Positions 1-8,528 are shown, counted from the first letter of the stretch. The stretch: DNA of 48,268 bases from Janthinobacterium sp. (GCF_009923995.1 NZ_RFSK01000046.1:1-48268); one strand, 5' to 3'. Notes: generated by a model from the sequence alone, not told the origin. A program made the numbers and translations.

Positions 1-52
1 GGCTCAGATTGGCAAACTGGGCGATAAAACGTTTCCATTCGGCTGCTTGCAT
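1..52 (-). CDS. Partial N-terminus of a possible transposase (runs off the left edge)
   Basis: Reading leftwards from an ATG at 52-50, the minus strand encodes 17 residues, MQAAEWKRFIAQFANLS, and then leaves the window. A good ribosome binding site (GGGAG, six bases before the ATG) lies at about 59-63. The short N-terminus, an amphipathic helix ending in a leucine-serine turn, resembles the start of IS1595/ISXO2-type transposases. That is pattern recall only and 17 residues cannot prove it. The adjacent sequence at 53-118 looks like the end of an insertion sequence, which supports the idea. It could instead be any short-leader protein. Confidence 0.35.
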   Translation of the reverse strand, partial: MQAAEWKRFIAQFANLS

Positions 53-118
53 GAGGTGCTCCCGTCTGGCTGGTCCACGGCCGTACCGTGAGTTCCCCTA
101 TTTGTCGAGGACAGAGCC
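1..118 (-). mobile_element. Probable end of an insertion sequence next to nth
   Basis: On the minus strand the block starts GGCTCTGTCCTCGACAAATA at 118 and leads through about 65 noncoding bases to a ribosome binding site and the ATG at 52. A GGCTCTGT-type terminus followed closely by a transposase-like reading frame is typical of insertion sequence ends. Eight T residues at 119-126 sit directly outside this end and could be part of an AT-rich target duplication. The element would have landed about 11 bases after the nth stop codon. Only one end is visible, so the family and the duplication are unverified. Confidence 0.4.
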
Positions 119-129
119 TTTTTTTTGCC

Positions 130-777
130 TTACACCACGGCCGGCATCGGCGACTTGTCCTTGTAATCGCACAGGTCGGCAATCATGCAGTTCCAGCATT
201 GGGGCTTGCGCGCCGTGCACGTGTAGCGGCCGTGCAAGATCAGCCAGTGGTGGGCGTCGTGCAGGAATTCCTTGGGAATGAATTTCAGCAACTTTTGCTC
301 GACGATATCGACATTCTTGCCTGGCGCGATGCCCGTGCGGTTCGAGACGCGGAAGATGTGCGTGTCGACGGCCATGGTCGGTTCGCCAAACGCCGTGTTC
401 ATGACCACGTTGGCCGTCTTGCGGCCCACGCCAGGCAAGGCTTCCAGCGAGGCGCGGTCGCGCGGCACTTCGCCGCCGTGCTGCTCCAGCAGGATCTGGC
501 AAGTGGCGATGACGTTTTTCGCCTTGGTGCGGAATAGGCCGATGGTGCGGATATAGCTGGCCAGTTCGTCGACGCCCAGGGCCAGTATCTTGGCTGGCGT
601 ATTGGCGACCGGATACAGCAGGCGCGTGGCCTTGTTGACGGACACGTCCGTCGCCTGGGCCGACAGCAGCACGGCGATCAGAAGCTCGAACGGTGTCGTG
701 TATTCGAGCTCGGTTTTCGGGGAAGGGTTGGCGGCGCGGAAGCGCGTAAAGATCTCCAGGCGTTTGGCGGCGTTCAT
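130..777 (-). CDS. nth: Endonuclease III (DNA glycosylase / AP lyase)
   Basis: This 215-residue protein removes oxidised pyrimidines in base excision repair and nicks the abasic site. The family signature is complete. The helix-hairpin-helix [12 protein letters not shown] carries the catalytic lysine K120, the VDTH motif carries D138, and the C-terminal [4Fe-4S] loop has C187, C194, C197 and C203 with the standard 6-2-5 spacing. Length and residue numbering match the E. coli enzyme. The ATG at 777-775 overlaps the rsxB stop in an ATGA tetranucleotide, so translation is probably coupled to rsxB. A possible insertion sequence lies just beyond its stop codon. Confidence 0.97.
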   Translation of the reverse strand: MNAAKRLEIFTRFRAANPSPKTELEYTTPFELLIAVLLSAQATDVSVNKATRLLYPVANTPAKILALGVDELASYIRTIGLFRTKAKNVIATCQILLEQHGGEVPRDRASLEALPGVGRKTANVVMNTAFGEPTMAVDTHIFRVSNRTGIAPGKNVDIVEQKLLKFIPKEFLHDAHHWLILHGRYTCTARKPQCWNCMIADLCDYKDKSPMPAVV

Positions 778-1508
778 GCGTCTTTTTTCGGCGTGTTGGG
801 GGAGGGGGCGTCGGTCTTGGCGGCGGCGCTGGCGGCCGCCTTGGCGCGCGCGCGCTCCATGGCGGCGGCGATGATGGCGCGCTTGCGCTCTTTTTCCGCC
901 AGTTCGTCGGGGGTGGCGGGCACTTCCTGCGTCACTTCCTGCATCTTGGCGACGGCCTTGGCGGCCAGGCGCGCCTCGTTTTCCTCGCTTTCGCGGCGCA
1001 GGCGCTGCGTGCGGAAATCGTGGCGCGCGCGTGCCTCGTCGGCATCCGTCTGGCTCCACGCGTCCCAGCCCGTGGCGTCGCCGCTGACGGGATACATGAC
1101 GATGCAGTCGACGGGGCAGGGCGCCACGCACAGGTCGCAGCCCGTGCACAGGCTGGTGACTACCGTATGCATCTGCTTGGCGGCGCCGACGATGGCGTCG
1201 ACGGGACAGGCCTGGATGCACAGGGTACAGCCGATACACAGCGATTCATCGATGTAGGCGACAGATCGCGGACGTTCGAGGCCGTTGACGGGATTGAGCG
1301 GGATGACTTTTTTTCCCAGCAAGCTGGCCAGGCGCGCGATGCCCTGCGCACCGCCGGGCGGGCACTGGTTGATGTCGGCGTTGCCGGCGGCGATCGCTTC
1401 CGCATACGGGCGGCAGCCGTTGTAGCCGCATTTGGTGCATTGCGTTTGCGGCAGCAGGTCTTCAATCTGGTCGGCAAGTGAGGGAGGGGCTGGGTGCGGC
1501 ACGGTCAT
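774..1508 (-). CDS. rsxB: RsxB/RnfB-like iron-sulfur electron transfer protein
   Basis: The product is 244 residues with an N-terminal Fes-type [4Fe-4S] domain (C24, C27, C32, C49) and then two ferredoxin motifs (C91/94/97/101 and C121/124/127/131), the RnfB/RsxB layout. The hydrophobic membrane anchor found at the N-terminus of classical RnfB is missing, and no other rnf/rsx subunit is present. The last 80 residues are a charged alanine/glutamate/lysine-rich tail. The start MTVPHP was preferred over in-frame upstream methionines because it fits family length, although its ribosome binding site is weak. It probably carries electrons in the cytoplasm. Its co-transcription with nth, whose product holds an Fe-S cluster, may be meaningful, but the partner is unknown. 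Confidence 0.85.
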   Translation of the reverse strand: MTVPHPAPPSLADQIEDLLPQTQCTKCGYNGCRPYAEAIAAGNADINQCPPGGAQGIARLASLLGKKVIPLNPVNGLERPRSVAYIDESLCIGCTLCIQACPVDAIVGAAKQMHTVVTSLCTGCDLCVAPCPVDCIVMYPVSGDATGWDAWSQTDADEARARHDFRTQRLRRESEENEARLAAKAVAKMQEVTQEVPATPDELAEKERKRAIIAAAMERARAKAAASAAAKTDAPSPNTPKKDA

Positions 1509-1618
1509 CTTCCACGGTAAAACGCCATTATCGGCCATCCGGGCCGCGCACAAGGAAAAACCTGTTTCCCGGGAGGGGATAGCATGGTGTCGCGGCTGGC
1601 TGTTGCGGGTGCGCCGCA

Positions 1619-1648
1619 ATCGTATTTTATTTCCCATAAGAATGTCAA
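1619..1648 (-). promoter_or_regulatory. Candidate sigma-70 promoter for rsxB-nth
   Basis: On the minus strand a perfect -35 TTGACA (1648-1643) is followed after 18 bases by TACGAT (1624-1619). Transcription would start near 1612, about 100 bases before the rsxB ATG. The -35 element lies within the inverted repeat at 1638-1677. Confidence 0.5.
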
Positions 1649-1683
1649 AGTGCAAATAAACAACTTTGAAAATTCTTTTTTTT
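1638..1683 (+). other. Two-part inverted repeat followed by a T-run
   Basis: Arms AAGAAT (1638-1643) and ATTCTT (1672-1677) enclose arms CAAAGT (1646-1651) and ACTTTG (1663-1668), with an 11-base loop and eight T residues at 1676-1683. On the plus strand this reads like a weak rho-independent terminator, yet no plus-strand gene precedes it. On the minus strand it covers the rsxB -35 box, so it may instead be an operator. Confidence 0.4.
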
Positions 1684-1784
1684 GTGGGAGCATGATTTTT
1701 ATCAAGAAAGACTTTCAGAAAGCCGACCGCCAGTCCTGTTGTCGCGCCTGCAGGACAAGGCGCGCCGGGCCATAGGAGCAGAGC

Positions 1785-2606
1785 ATGCGTTTCCTCCGGA
1801 CAGTTAGTTTGCCCTTCTGTTTATCCCTGCTGTCTGCCGTGGCGCACGGCCAGGCCGCATCCGCCATTGCGGCACCGGGCGCGGCAGCGTCGCGCATCGT
1901 CCGCTTCGCCGCGGAAGACTGGCCTCCCTTCATTTCCGCCAGCCTGCCTGCCGATGGCATGTCGGGCGCCATGGTCAGCGCCGTCTTCGAGCGCCTCGGC
2001 TATGTGGCCCGGTACGAGTATTTTCCCTGGAAGCGGGCCATGCAGTTTGGCCTGTCCAGCCCCCGCTATGCGGGCTTCCTGGCCGTCTGGCGGACGCCCG
2101 AGCGGGAACGGCTCTGCCATTTTTCTGTGCCTGTTGGCAATACGCAGGGTGTGCTGGCGTATCTGAAGGAAGATGGCGCGCCGGGAGCGAGCCTGGCCGA
2201 ACTGGGCAAGCTGCGCATCGGCACCGTGGCCGGTTATTCGAATGGGGAACAGTTCGATGGCATGGTGGCACGCGGCGAGCTGAAGACGGAAGAGGGCTTG
2301 AACGACGCGACGAATCTGAAAAAGCTGTTGATCAAGCGCTACCGCGTGATCGTCATCGAGCGCCATGTCCTCCAGCATTTGCTGATGGGACGCAACTTCA
2401 GCAAGGCCGAGCGGGAGCGCATCGCCATCGTCGATACCGTGTTCAAGGAGCGTACCGTGCATGTCTGCTTCCAGCGCACCGCGGAAGGTGCCGCGCAGCA
2501 AAAGCGTTTCAACGAAGCGGCCCGTGAAATCGATACGGCCAGGCTCGAGCGCGATTACTGGAAGCGCCTGGACCAGAGCCTGGCCACGGCGCCGCCCGGT
2601 TCCTGA
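1785..2606 (+). CDS. Periplasmic solute-binding protein, family 3 type
   Basis: A 273-residue exported protein. Residues 1-23 form a clear signal peptide ending AHG-QA, followed by a type-2 periplasmic binding fold: [11 protein letters not shown] near the start, the [11 protein letters not shown] region, and the hinge motif [13 protein letters not shown] that is typical of bacterial extracellular solute-binding family 3. Such proteins usually bind amino acids or small organic acids, but the ligand cannot be read here. The ATG follows a strong AGGAG. No ABC permease or ATPase gene is adjacent, so it is an orphan binding protein. It may act in sensing, or serve the TonB receptor gene that starts 127 bases downstream. 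Confidence 0.8.
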   Translation: MRFLRTVSLPFCLSLLSAVAHGQAASAIAAPGAAASRIVRFAAEDWPPFISASLPADGMSGAMVSAVFERLGYVARYEYFPWKRAMQFGLSSPRYAGFLAVWRTPERERLCHFSVPVGNTQGVLAYLKEDGAPGASLAELGKLRIGTVAGYSNGEQFDGMVARGELKTEEGLNDATNLKKLLIKRYRVIVIERHVLQHLLMGRNFSKAERERIAIVDTVFKERTVHVCFQRTAEGAAQQKRFNEAAREIDTARLERDYWKRLDQSLATAPPGS

Positions 2607-2733
2607 AGCGCTGCGCCACTGTTGTTTGTTGCCAAAACGAAATATCTAAATACGAAACCATTCGTTCTTGTTTGTTTGTCCATCCTTTAGTCTGCAGCCA
2701 CTGTGTTGACGACTCTTGAAAGGATGTTTTCGT

Positions 2734-5298
2734 ATGCTGCAACTGATTTACAGGCAAGGCCCGGCACCCCGCCTGCGGCCGCTGGCGCAAGCCGTCGCCG
2801 CTGCCGTGCTGGCGCTCGCGCTGCCCGCCCTGGGCCATGCGCAAGCGGCACCGGCGGACGAGGGCGCGCTGGCCGCAGGACCCCTGGACGCGGTCATCGT
2901 CACGGGCGCGCGCGGCACGGGACGCACGGTGGCCAACAGCGCCGCGCCCATCGATGTCATCAGCGCGCAGCAATTGCTGGCGACGGGCAAGCTGAACCTG
3001 CTCGAGGCGCTGGACACGGCCTTGCCTTCATTCAATCTGCCGGCGCGGGTGCAGCCCGACCTGGGCAGCATCGTGCGCGCCGGCCAGCTGCGCAACCTGG
3101 ACCCGTCGCATACCCTCGTGCTGGTCAATGGCAAGCGCCGCCATACGACGGCCATCGTCAACGAGGACGGCTTCCCCGGTTCCGTCGCCACCGACCTGGC
3201 CCTGATTCCCACGGGCGCCATCGCCCGCGTGGAAATCCTGCGCGACGGCGCCTCGGCCATCTACGGCTCCGACGCGATTGCCGGCGTCGTCAACATCATC
3301 CTGAAAGCCGATGACAAGTTCAGCGCCAGCACGCAGCTCGGTTCCACCTACGCAGGCGACGGCACGAACGGCCACGTACGCATCGATGGCGGCACGCGCC
3401 TGGGCGAGCACGGCTTTGCCCACTTCGGCGCCGAGTACCAGCGCCAGGGCATTGCCGTGCGCAACTTCGGCTTGAATCCCGGCTACCTGTCCTACCCGGC
3501 CGTGCGCAACAGCGATGGCCAGCTGGTCAAGCTGGGCCCGAACAACAGCTTGCCGGCCGGCACTGCGCCGAACCCGGCGGAAGCGACGCGCAACAGCAAT
3601 CCATGGCGCAACACGGGCGTGCCGCAAAGCACGACCACCTCGCTCAGCGCCAACCTGGGCCATGACGTCTCGCCCGACGTGCAACTGTACGGCTTCGGCA
3701 CGTACGCCCACCGCGATGCCCGCTCGGCGCAGAATTTCCGCCTGCCCAATACGATTTTCAACAACAACCGTGGCTTGCTGTCCGTGTATCCGGACGGCTT
3801 CACGCCGTATGAAACGACGAGTGAAAACGATTTTTCCCTGACGGGGGGCATCAAGGGCGAGACGGCGGGCTGGGCCTGGGACGTGAGCACGACCTACGGC
3901 CGTGACGACATCGATGTGGGGGTGGAGAACTCGGCCAATTATTCGCTGCTCTATCCGGGCGGCAAGACCGATTTTGATATCGGCAATCAGCGCTACAGCC
4001 GTTCGACGACGAACGCGGATGCGCGCCGCTCCTTGCCGCTGGGGCTGGCCGAGCCGGCCGACCTCAGTGTCGGACTCGAGTATTCGCATGAAACCCAGCA
4101 GCGCAGCCCGGGCGAACCCGCGTCCTGGCAGGGCAGCGGCTCGTCGGCGCTGGCGGGCTACCTGCCCGTCGATGCATCCGACACGGCCCGTCACAGCTAC
4201 GCCGCGTATATCGGCCTGGGCGCGAAACTGACGCCGCAATTGCTGCTCGATACGGCCCTGCGCGCCGAAAAGTATTCCGATTTTGGCAGCAAGACGACGG
4301 GACGCCTGTCGGCCCGCTACGACTTCGCGCCGACGGTGGCCGTGCGCGGCACCGTCAGCAACGGCTTTCATGCGCCCAGCCTGGTGACGCAATCGTATGC
4401 GAACACGTCCGACCATGCGGGCGTGCCCTACACCCTGGCGCAACCTGATTCGACCGGTGCCCGGGCCCTGGGCGCGCAAGCGCTCAAACCGGAAAAATCG
4501 ACGAATCTGTCTGCCGGCCTGACCTTCAATCCGACGTCCACTCTGCGCCTGGCCGTTGACGCGTATCAAATCAAGGTCAGCGACCGGCTGGGCGTGTCGT
4601 CGAACATCGGCATCGACCGTAGCTCGGGCGTGGCGCTCGACGGCAGCGGCCGGCCCCTGACGGCGGCGCAAGCGACGGTGATCGAAAACCTGCTGCGCTC
4701 GGCCGGATTGACGGTGGGCAATGGCCTGGTGGCGCATTATTTTGCCAACGTGGGCGACACGCGCACGCGCGGCCTCGATTTCACGGCGGAAGATGCGCTG
4801 CGCGTGGCCGACGGCAAGCTGCGCTGGACGGCGGCGGCGAACATCAACCACACGAGCCTGGTGGGCAAGGCGGACCTTCCCGCCGTGCTGCAAGGCTTGC
4901 CGAACATCGGCACCCTGAGCAAGTCGGCCGAGTACGACTTGCTGTACCGCGCGCCGCGCGACAAGGAAATTGTCACCGTGGCGTATGAAAAAGCGGGCTG
5001 GACGCTGAACGTGCGCGAGACGCGCTACGGCAAGCTCAAGCGTCTGAATGCCATCACGGGCGGCGACTACCAGCTGAAGGCCGCCTTCGTGACGGACGTG
5101 AGCGTGGGCTACGACATCAGCAAGCGCATCAACGTGACGGTGGGCGCCAACAATGTCTTTGACCAGAAGCCGGGCCAGGTGCCGCGCGAAGCGCGCAGCG
5201 CGGCGAATCTGGCGCAGTACACGGGCGCGTACGACAACTCCGGGCCACTAGGCGTCCTCGGCGGCTATTACTACGCCCGTGCCACGATTCAATTTTGA
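2734..5298 (+). CDS. TonB-dependent outer-membrane receptor (first of three)
   Basis: The 854-residue product has a signal peptide (residues about 1-37, ending GHAQA), a plug domain with the family string RDGASAIYGSDAIAGVVNI, and a long beta-barrel ending in an aromatic residue (ATIQF). The ATG at 2734 was chosen over an in-frame TTG 18 bases upstream because AAAGGA sits nine bases before it. Such receptors import scarce ligands across the outer membrane using TonB energy. The substrate is not evident, and no Fur-like box was found in the 127-base upstream gap. The next gene begins 48 bases later and is probably in the same operon, so the ligand may be related to a catechol or DOPA-like compound (inference). 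Confidence 0.93.
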   Translation: MLQLIYRQGPAPRLRPLAQAVAAAVLALALPALGHAQAAPADEGALAAGPLDAVIVTGARGTGRTVANSAAPIDVISAQQLLATGKLNLLEALDTALPSFNLPARVQPDLGSIVRAGQLRNLDPSHTLVLVNGKRRHTTAIVNEDGFPGSVATDLALIPTGAIARVEILRDGASAIYGSDAIAGVVNIILKADDKFSASTQLGSTYAGDGTNGHVRIDGGTRLGEHGFAHFGAEYQRQGIAVRNFGLNPGYLSYPAVRNSDGQLVKLGPNNSLPAGTAPNPAEATRNSNPWRNTGVPQSTTTSLSANLGHDVSPDVQLYGFGTYAHRDARSAQNFRLPNTIFNNNRGLLSVYPDGFTPYETTSENDFSLTGGIKGETAGWAWDVSTTYGRDDIDVGVENSANYSLLYPGGKTDFDIGNQRYSRSTTNADARRSLPLGLAEPADLSVGLEYSHETQQRSPGEPASWQGSGSSALAGYLPVDASDTARHSYAAYIGLGAKLTPQLLLDTALRAEKYSDFGSKTTGRLSARYDFAPTVAVRGTVSNGFHAPSLVTQSYANTSDHAGVPYTLAQPDSTGARALGAQALKPEKSTNLSAGLTFNPTSTLRLAVDAYQIKVSDRLGVSSNIGIDRSSGVALDGSGRPLTAAQATVIENLLRSAGLTVGNGLVAHYFANVGDTRTRGLDFTAEDALRVADGKLRWTAAANINHTSLVGKADLPAVLQGLPNIGTLSKSAEYDLLYRAPRDKEIVTVAYEKAGWTLNVRETRYGKLKRLNAITGGDYQLKAAFVTDVSVGYDISKRINVTVGANNVFDQKPGQVPREARSAANLAQYTGAYDNSGPLGVLGGYYYARATIQF

Positions 5299-5346
5299 TC
5301 TGGCGACGCTATCTCCCTACCTATCATCAAGTACAGGAAATATTAT

Positions 5347-6030
5347 ATGTCTGAGCAAAATCAACACGCGGCCATCGACCTGGAATGGGCCAATCTCCTT
5401 TCTCCGCAGCGCCGCACGGTCTTGCGCGGCGGCGGCCTCGTGGCCGCGCTGGCCGCTTCCGGCCTAGCCGGGACGGCCCTGGCGCAGGAGAGCGCCGTCA
5501 AGCGGGTGAAGCCGGCCCACGGCAAGAGTCCGTGGGGCGAGCACACGGACACGGCGCCCACGCCACGCCCCGCCAGCGTGCGCCCCGGCGAGGAAACCTT
5601 GCCGTCGAAGCCGCGCGCCTACACGGATATCGAGAGTTATCACGCGCACATTTATTTCGATGAAGATAATTATCAGAAGGCGGCGCTGATACGCAAGTGG
5701 GCGGCCGAGCGTTTCCAGATCGAACTGGGAGACTGGAATCTGGAGCCCCGCGGTCCGCACGTGACGCCGTCATTCTATTTTGGCTTTACCAATGATCTAC
5801 TACCCGTCATCGTGCCGTGGCTGCAGTTGAACAGCCTGGGGCTGACGATATTGATCCACCCGAATACGGAGGATCCCCGCGCCGATCACCTGTATTACGC
5901 ACTGTGGGTGAACCGCTCGCAGCCCGTGAATGGCTATGCGATGAAGAAGCCGGGCCCGGGCGAGCCGAGGGTGGAGCAGATCTTCGTCAATACGCGGCCG
6001 ACGGTGAAAATCGAAATGTCGCGCGCATGA
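5347..6030 (+). CDS. Tat-exported DOPA 4,5-dioxygenase-family protein
   Basis: The 227-residue product begins with a twin-arginine signal (RR at 22-23 in QRRTVLRGGG, hydrophobic stretch to residue 46, cleavage near ALAQ). After a proline-rich linker comes a DOPA-dioxygenase domain from about residue 92: YHAHIYF (H99, H101), GPHVTPSF (H138), WLQLNSLGLTILIHPNT (H171) and DH at 180-181. This family opens the ring of 3,4-dihydroxyphenylalanine or related catechols using iron. Known members are generally cytosolic, so a Tat-exported form is unusual and suggests cofactor loading before export. An AGGA precedes the ATG. It follows the TonB receptor by 48 bases. Enzymatic activity and substrate are inferred, not shown. 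Confidence 0.82.
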   Translation: MSEQNQHAAIDLEWANLLSPQRRTVLRGGGLVAALAASGLAGTALAQESAVKRVKPAHGKSPWGEHTDTAPTPRPASVRPGEETLPSKPRAYTDIESYHAHIYFDEDNYQKAALIRKWAAERFQIELGDWNLEPRGPHVTPSFYFGFTNDLLPVIVPWLQLNSLGLTILIHPNTEDPRADHLYYALWVNRSQPVNGYAMKKPGPGEPRVEQIFVNTRPTVKIEMSRA

Positions 6031-6040
6031 GCCGGGAATG

Positions 6041-6076
6041 AAAAAACGCCACGCCAGGGTGAGCCGGCGTGGCGTT
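6041..6076 (-). terminator. Rho-independent terminator after phaZ
   Basis: An 11-bp stem (AACGCCACGCC at 6045-6055 paired with 6066-6076) has a 10-base loop and is followed on the minus strand by a T-run (plus-strand A residues at 6041-6046). It separates the convergent dioxygenase and phaZ genes. Confidence 0.85.
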
Positions 6077-6095
6077 CTGGCTGAAGTACGGTTGA

Positions 6096-7316
6096 TCAGC
6101 CGTGTTTCTGGATGAATTCGCCGATTTTCGGGCAAATGATTTCGCGCCAGCGGCGGCCGGAGAAGATGCCGTAGTGGCCACATTTCGGCGCCACGAAGTC
6201 TTGCTGCATGTCGGCGGGAATGCCGGAACACAAGTCATGTGCCGCCTGCGTCTGGCCGGCACCGGAAATATCGTCCAGTTCGCCTTCGACGGTGAACAGG
6301 GCTACATTCGTGATGTCCTGCGGACGCACCAGCTGGCCGCCCACTTTCCATGTGCCCATCGGCAGGCTGAATTCCTGGAATACCGTTTTAATGGTTTCCA
6401 GGTAATACTCGGCCGGCATGTCCAGCACGGCGTTGTACTCGTTGTAGAACTGGCGGTGGCCTTCCGCCGGCTCGTCGTCGCCCGTCACCAGGTGCATGTA
6501 GAACTCGCGGTGGCTTTGCGCGTGGCGGCCCGGGTTCATGGCGATGAAGCCGGCGTGCTGCAGGAAGCCCGGATAGACCTTGCGGCCAAAGCCCGGGTAG
6601 TTCGGCGGCACGGCGTAGATCACGGTGTTTTCAAACCACGAGAATTTCTTTTCCGTCGCCAGGTTGTTCACTTGCGTGGGCGAGCGGCGCGGGTCGATCG
6701 GGCCGCCCATCATGGTCATGGTTTTCGGCATGTGCGGGTCTTTGGCCGTCGCCATCAGGGAAATGGCGGCCAGCACGGGCACGGTCGGTTGACAGACAGA
6801 AATCACATGCAGGTCGGGTGCCAGCAGGCGGATGAATTCCTGCACATAATAAATATAGTCGTCCAGGTGGAACGGGCCTTCCGTTAGCGGTACCATGCGC
6901 GCATCCGTCCAGTCGGTGATGTAGACATCGTGCTCGGCCAGCAAGCCGCGCACGGTATCGCGCAGCAGGGTCGAGTGGTGACCGGACAGGGGGGCAACCA
7001 GCAAAACTTTGGGCTGTTGCAAGCCAGTGGCTTCTTTTTTGAAGTGAATCAGGCGGCAAAACGGTTTTGTCACGACAACGTGTTCGAGGATGTCGACGCT
7101 CTCGCCTTTGACGAGAACGGATTTGATGTCGAATTGTGGTTTTTCGTAGTCTTTGCCAAGGCGGTACATCAACTCGTAGCCGGCTGCGATGCGTTGTGAA
7201 AACGGGGTGTGGGCCAGTGGAGAAACCGGGTTGGTAAATAACTTGGAGGACATGTCTGCCCATTGCATCACTGGAGTGAGGAAGGAGCGTTGCAGTTCGT
7301 GCAGTTGGTAAAGCAT
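6096..7316 (-). CDS. phaZ: Intracellular poly(3-hydroxybutyrate) depolymerase
   Basis: A 406-residue protein without a signal peptide that mobilises the cell's own PHB granules. It matches the Ralstonia-type i-PHB depolymerase along its length: the start MLYQLHELQRS, the KDYEKPQFDIKSV region, VAPLSGHHSTLLRD, and DLHVISVCQPTVPVLA. In the last motif C175 takes the nucleophile position usually filled by serine in lipase boxes, as in Ralstonia PhaZa1. The start at 7316 was chosen because AAGGA lies just upstream; a longer frame would begin 16 codons earlier without such a site. The gene stands alone and has its own terminator. A palindromic region at 7417-7460 may regulate it. Confidence 0.95.
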   Translation of the reverse strand: MLYQLHELQRSFLTPVMQWADMSSKLFTNPVSPLAHTPFSQRIAAGYELMYRLGKDYEKPQFDIKSVLVKGESVDILEHVVVTKPFCRLIHFKKEATGLQQPKVLLVAPLSGHHSTLLRDTVRGLLAEHDVYITDWTDARMVPLTEGPFHLDDYIYYVQEFIRLLAPDLHVISVCQPTVPVLAAISLMATAKDPHMPKTMTMMGGPIDPRRSPTQVNNLATEKKFSWFENTVIYAVPPNYPGFGRKVYPGFLQHAGFIAMNPGRHAQSHREFYMHLVTGDDEPAEGHRQFYNEYNAVLDMPAEYYLETIKTVFQEFSLPMGTWKVGGQLVRPQDITNVALFTVEGELDDISGAGQTQAAHDLCSGIPADMQQDFVAPKCGHYGIFSGRRWREIICPKIGEFIQKHG

Positions 7317-7416
7317 ATAGAGTCCTTGTTTAATTCCAAGCGCCAATATCGGCTCAAATATCATAATCCAATTCTACGATGTTTGTTGAGGACAAAATGT
7401 GCTTTACCGCGCATAG

Positions 7417-7460
7417 ATCCACAGTTTGCGCAACAGTGTGGATACACGCCACAGTGGCGT
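7417..7460. promoter_or_regulatory. Nested inverted repeats upstream of phaZ
   Basis: ATCCACA (7417-7423) pairs with TGTGGAT (7437-7443), and the palindrome TTGCGCAA (7426-7433) lies between them. A second repeat, ACGCCAC-A-GTGGCGT, follows at 7446-7460. The spacing favours protein binding to DNA over RNA folding, at least for the one-base-spacer repeat. The outer arms also resemble DnaA boxes. A PHA regulator or DnaA is possible but unproven. Confidence 0.45.
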
Positions 7461-7490
7461 AGACAGACCGGCAAACATGCCTTAAAAGTA

Positions 7491-7517
7491 AAAAAGCAGC
7501 GTTTCCGCTGCTTTTTT
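7491..7517 (-). terminator. Terminator after fdxA, possibly bidirectional
   Basis: Stem GCAGCG (7496-7501) / CGCTGC (7506-7511) with loop TTTC is extended by flanking A5 and T6 runs, so it can end transcripts on either strand. It lies about 80 bases after the fdxA stop. Confidence 0.8.
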
Positions 7518-7596
7518 CGTGTTTCATCGACCCTAGGGCCGGGTCGTAGACCGGGGCGTGCCCCGGGCATGCGGCCTGGCCGGGTCAGCCAGGCGT

Positions 7597-7920
7597 TTAG
7601 CGCACCAGCATGTCGAGCTTGTCCTTGACGTCCTTGTATTGCTCGGCTTCCGGCAGGGCCGCTTTCGTCTTGGTGATCGATGGCCAGTTACGGGCCAGAT
7701 CGACGTTGATCTTGATGAAGGCTTGCTGGTTGCCCGGCACGTCTTCTTCCGCGAAAATCGCGTTCACCGGGCACTCTGCCACGCAGACTGCGCAGTCAAT
7801 ACATTCGTCCGGATCGATTGCCAGGAAGTTCGGGCCTTCCCGGAAACAATCTACCGGGCAGACATCGACGCAGTCGGTATAGCGACAGGCGATGCAGGAT
7901 TCGGTGACAACGTGGGTCAT
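7597..7920 (-). CDS. fdxA: Seven-iron ferredoxin
   Basis: A 107-residue cytoplasmic electron carrier of the FdxA type. It has the FdxA signature [18 protein letters not shown] and then [11 protein letters not shown]. Cysteines C9, C17 and C50 fit a [3Fe-4S] cluster, and C21, C40, C43 and C46 fit a [4Fe-4S] cluster. The long C-terminal helix (residues 60-107) is normal for this family. The start at 7920 is supported by AGGA in the preceding 10 bases; an in-frame longer reading adds only a low-complexity arginine-rich stretch. It stands alone with its own terminator, and its redox partner cannot be inferred from the neighbours. Confidence 0.95.
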   Translation of the reverse strand: MTHVVTESCIACRYTDCVDVCPVDCFREGPNFLAIDPDECIDCAVCVAECPVNAIFAEEDVPGNQQAFIKINVDLARNWPSITKTKAALPEAEQYKDVKDKLDMLVR

Positions 7921-8240
7921 AACAGTCCTATCAATTTGGGGGGAGGTGCTGTAGCGCCTGCAGGAACGGCGGCGGCGCATACTAAAGCAAAGCATTGTAT
8001 TTTAAGGCAATTCGCTATTTCTCACAAATCCCGCTTATATACAATACATATAAGCAAATTCATTTTTTGGCGGCGCCCGTGCTGCCCGGAGCGGGCCGTT
8101 CGGCGACTATCCGGGACGTTGCCATGGAGAACGCGGCAAGAACGCAACACTCGCCTGCCGCGGGCTGGCGCAGCAATGGGGCGGCAGGGCCTTGCCGTGT
8201 GGTGTTTTTGCTTTATTCAAATCAAGACCAGCCCTGAAAA

Positions 8241-8528
8241 TCAGGCGCTGGCGCGGATTTGTGCCACCAGTTGTTGCCAACGCGCGTTTTCAGCGCTGCC
8301 ATCCTCGGCAAAGGTGATGGTGCGGCGCGTGGTGGGGGCGTCGACCGTGATGCGCCATTGGGGGATGTCGGCACCCACTTGCCCGCCCATGGCATGGTTT
8401 TCCGTGAAAAAGCCGCTGCTGGCGAGGGCCGCTTCCAGGCGGGGACCGGCCGGATGGGTTCGCGTATCGATTTCATAATGTTCGCTCAGGCCGGCAAAGC
8501 CGCCGCTGCTGTGCGCTGAAATTTTCAT
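8241..8528 (-). CDS. Emfourin-like metalloprotease inhibitor
   Basis: A 95-residue protein without a signal peptide. It has the pattern I associate with the emfourin family: an N-terminal strand MKISAHSSGGFAG, then a charged strand YEIDTR, a central leucine/alanine-rich helix followed by FFTENHAMGG, and two C-terminal strands (QWRITVDAP, RTITFAEDG) before a final helix. Emfourin inhibits the M4 protease protealysin and is encoded directly downstream of it in Serratia. Here the same order occurs, with the protease gene ending 95 bases upstream on the same strand. An AGGGAG site precedes the ATG at 8528. The assignment rests on pattern plus context. Confidence 0.75.
   Translation of the reverse strand: MKISAHSSGGFAGLSEHYEIDTRTHPAGPRLEAALASSGFFTENHAMGGQVGADIPQWRITVDAPTTRRTITFAEDGSAENARWQQLVAQIRASA

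Noticed and set aside
3028..4893. 621-codon minus-strand frame opposite the first receptor
   Set aside because: Shadow frame from GC-rich codons; no motif, no ribosome binding site.
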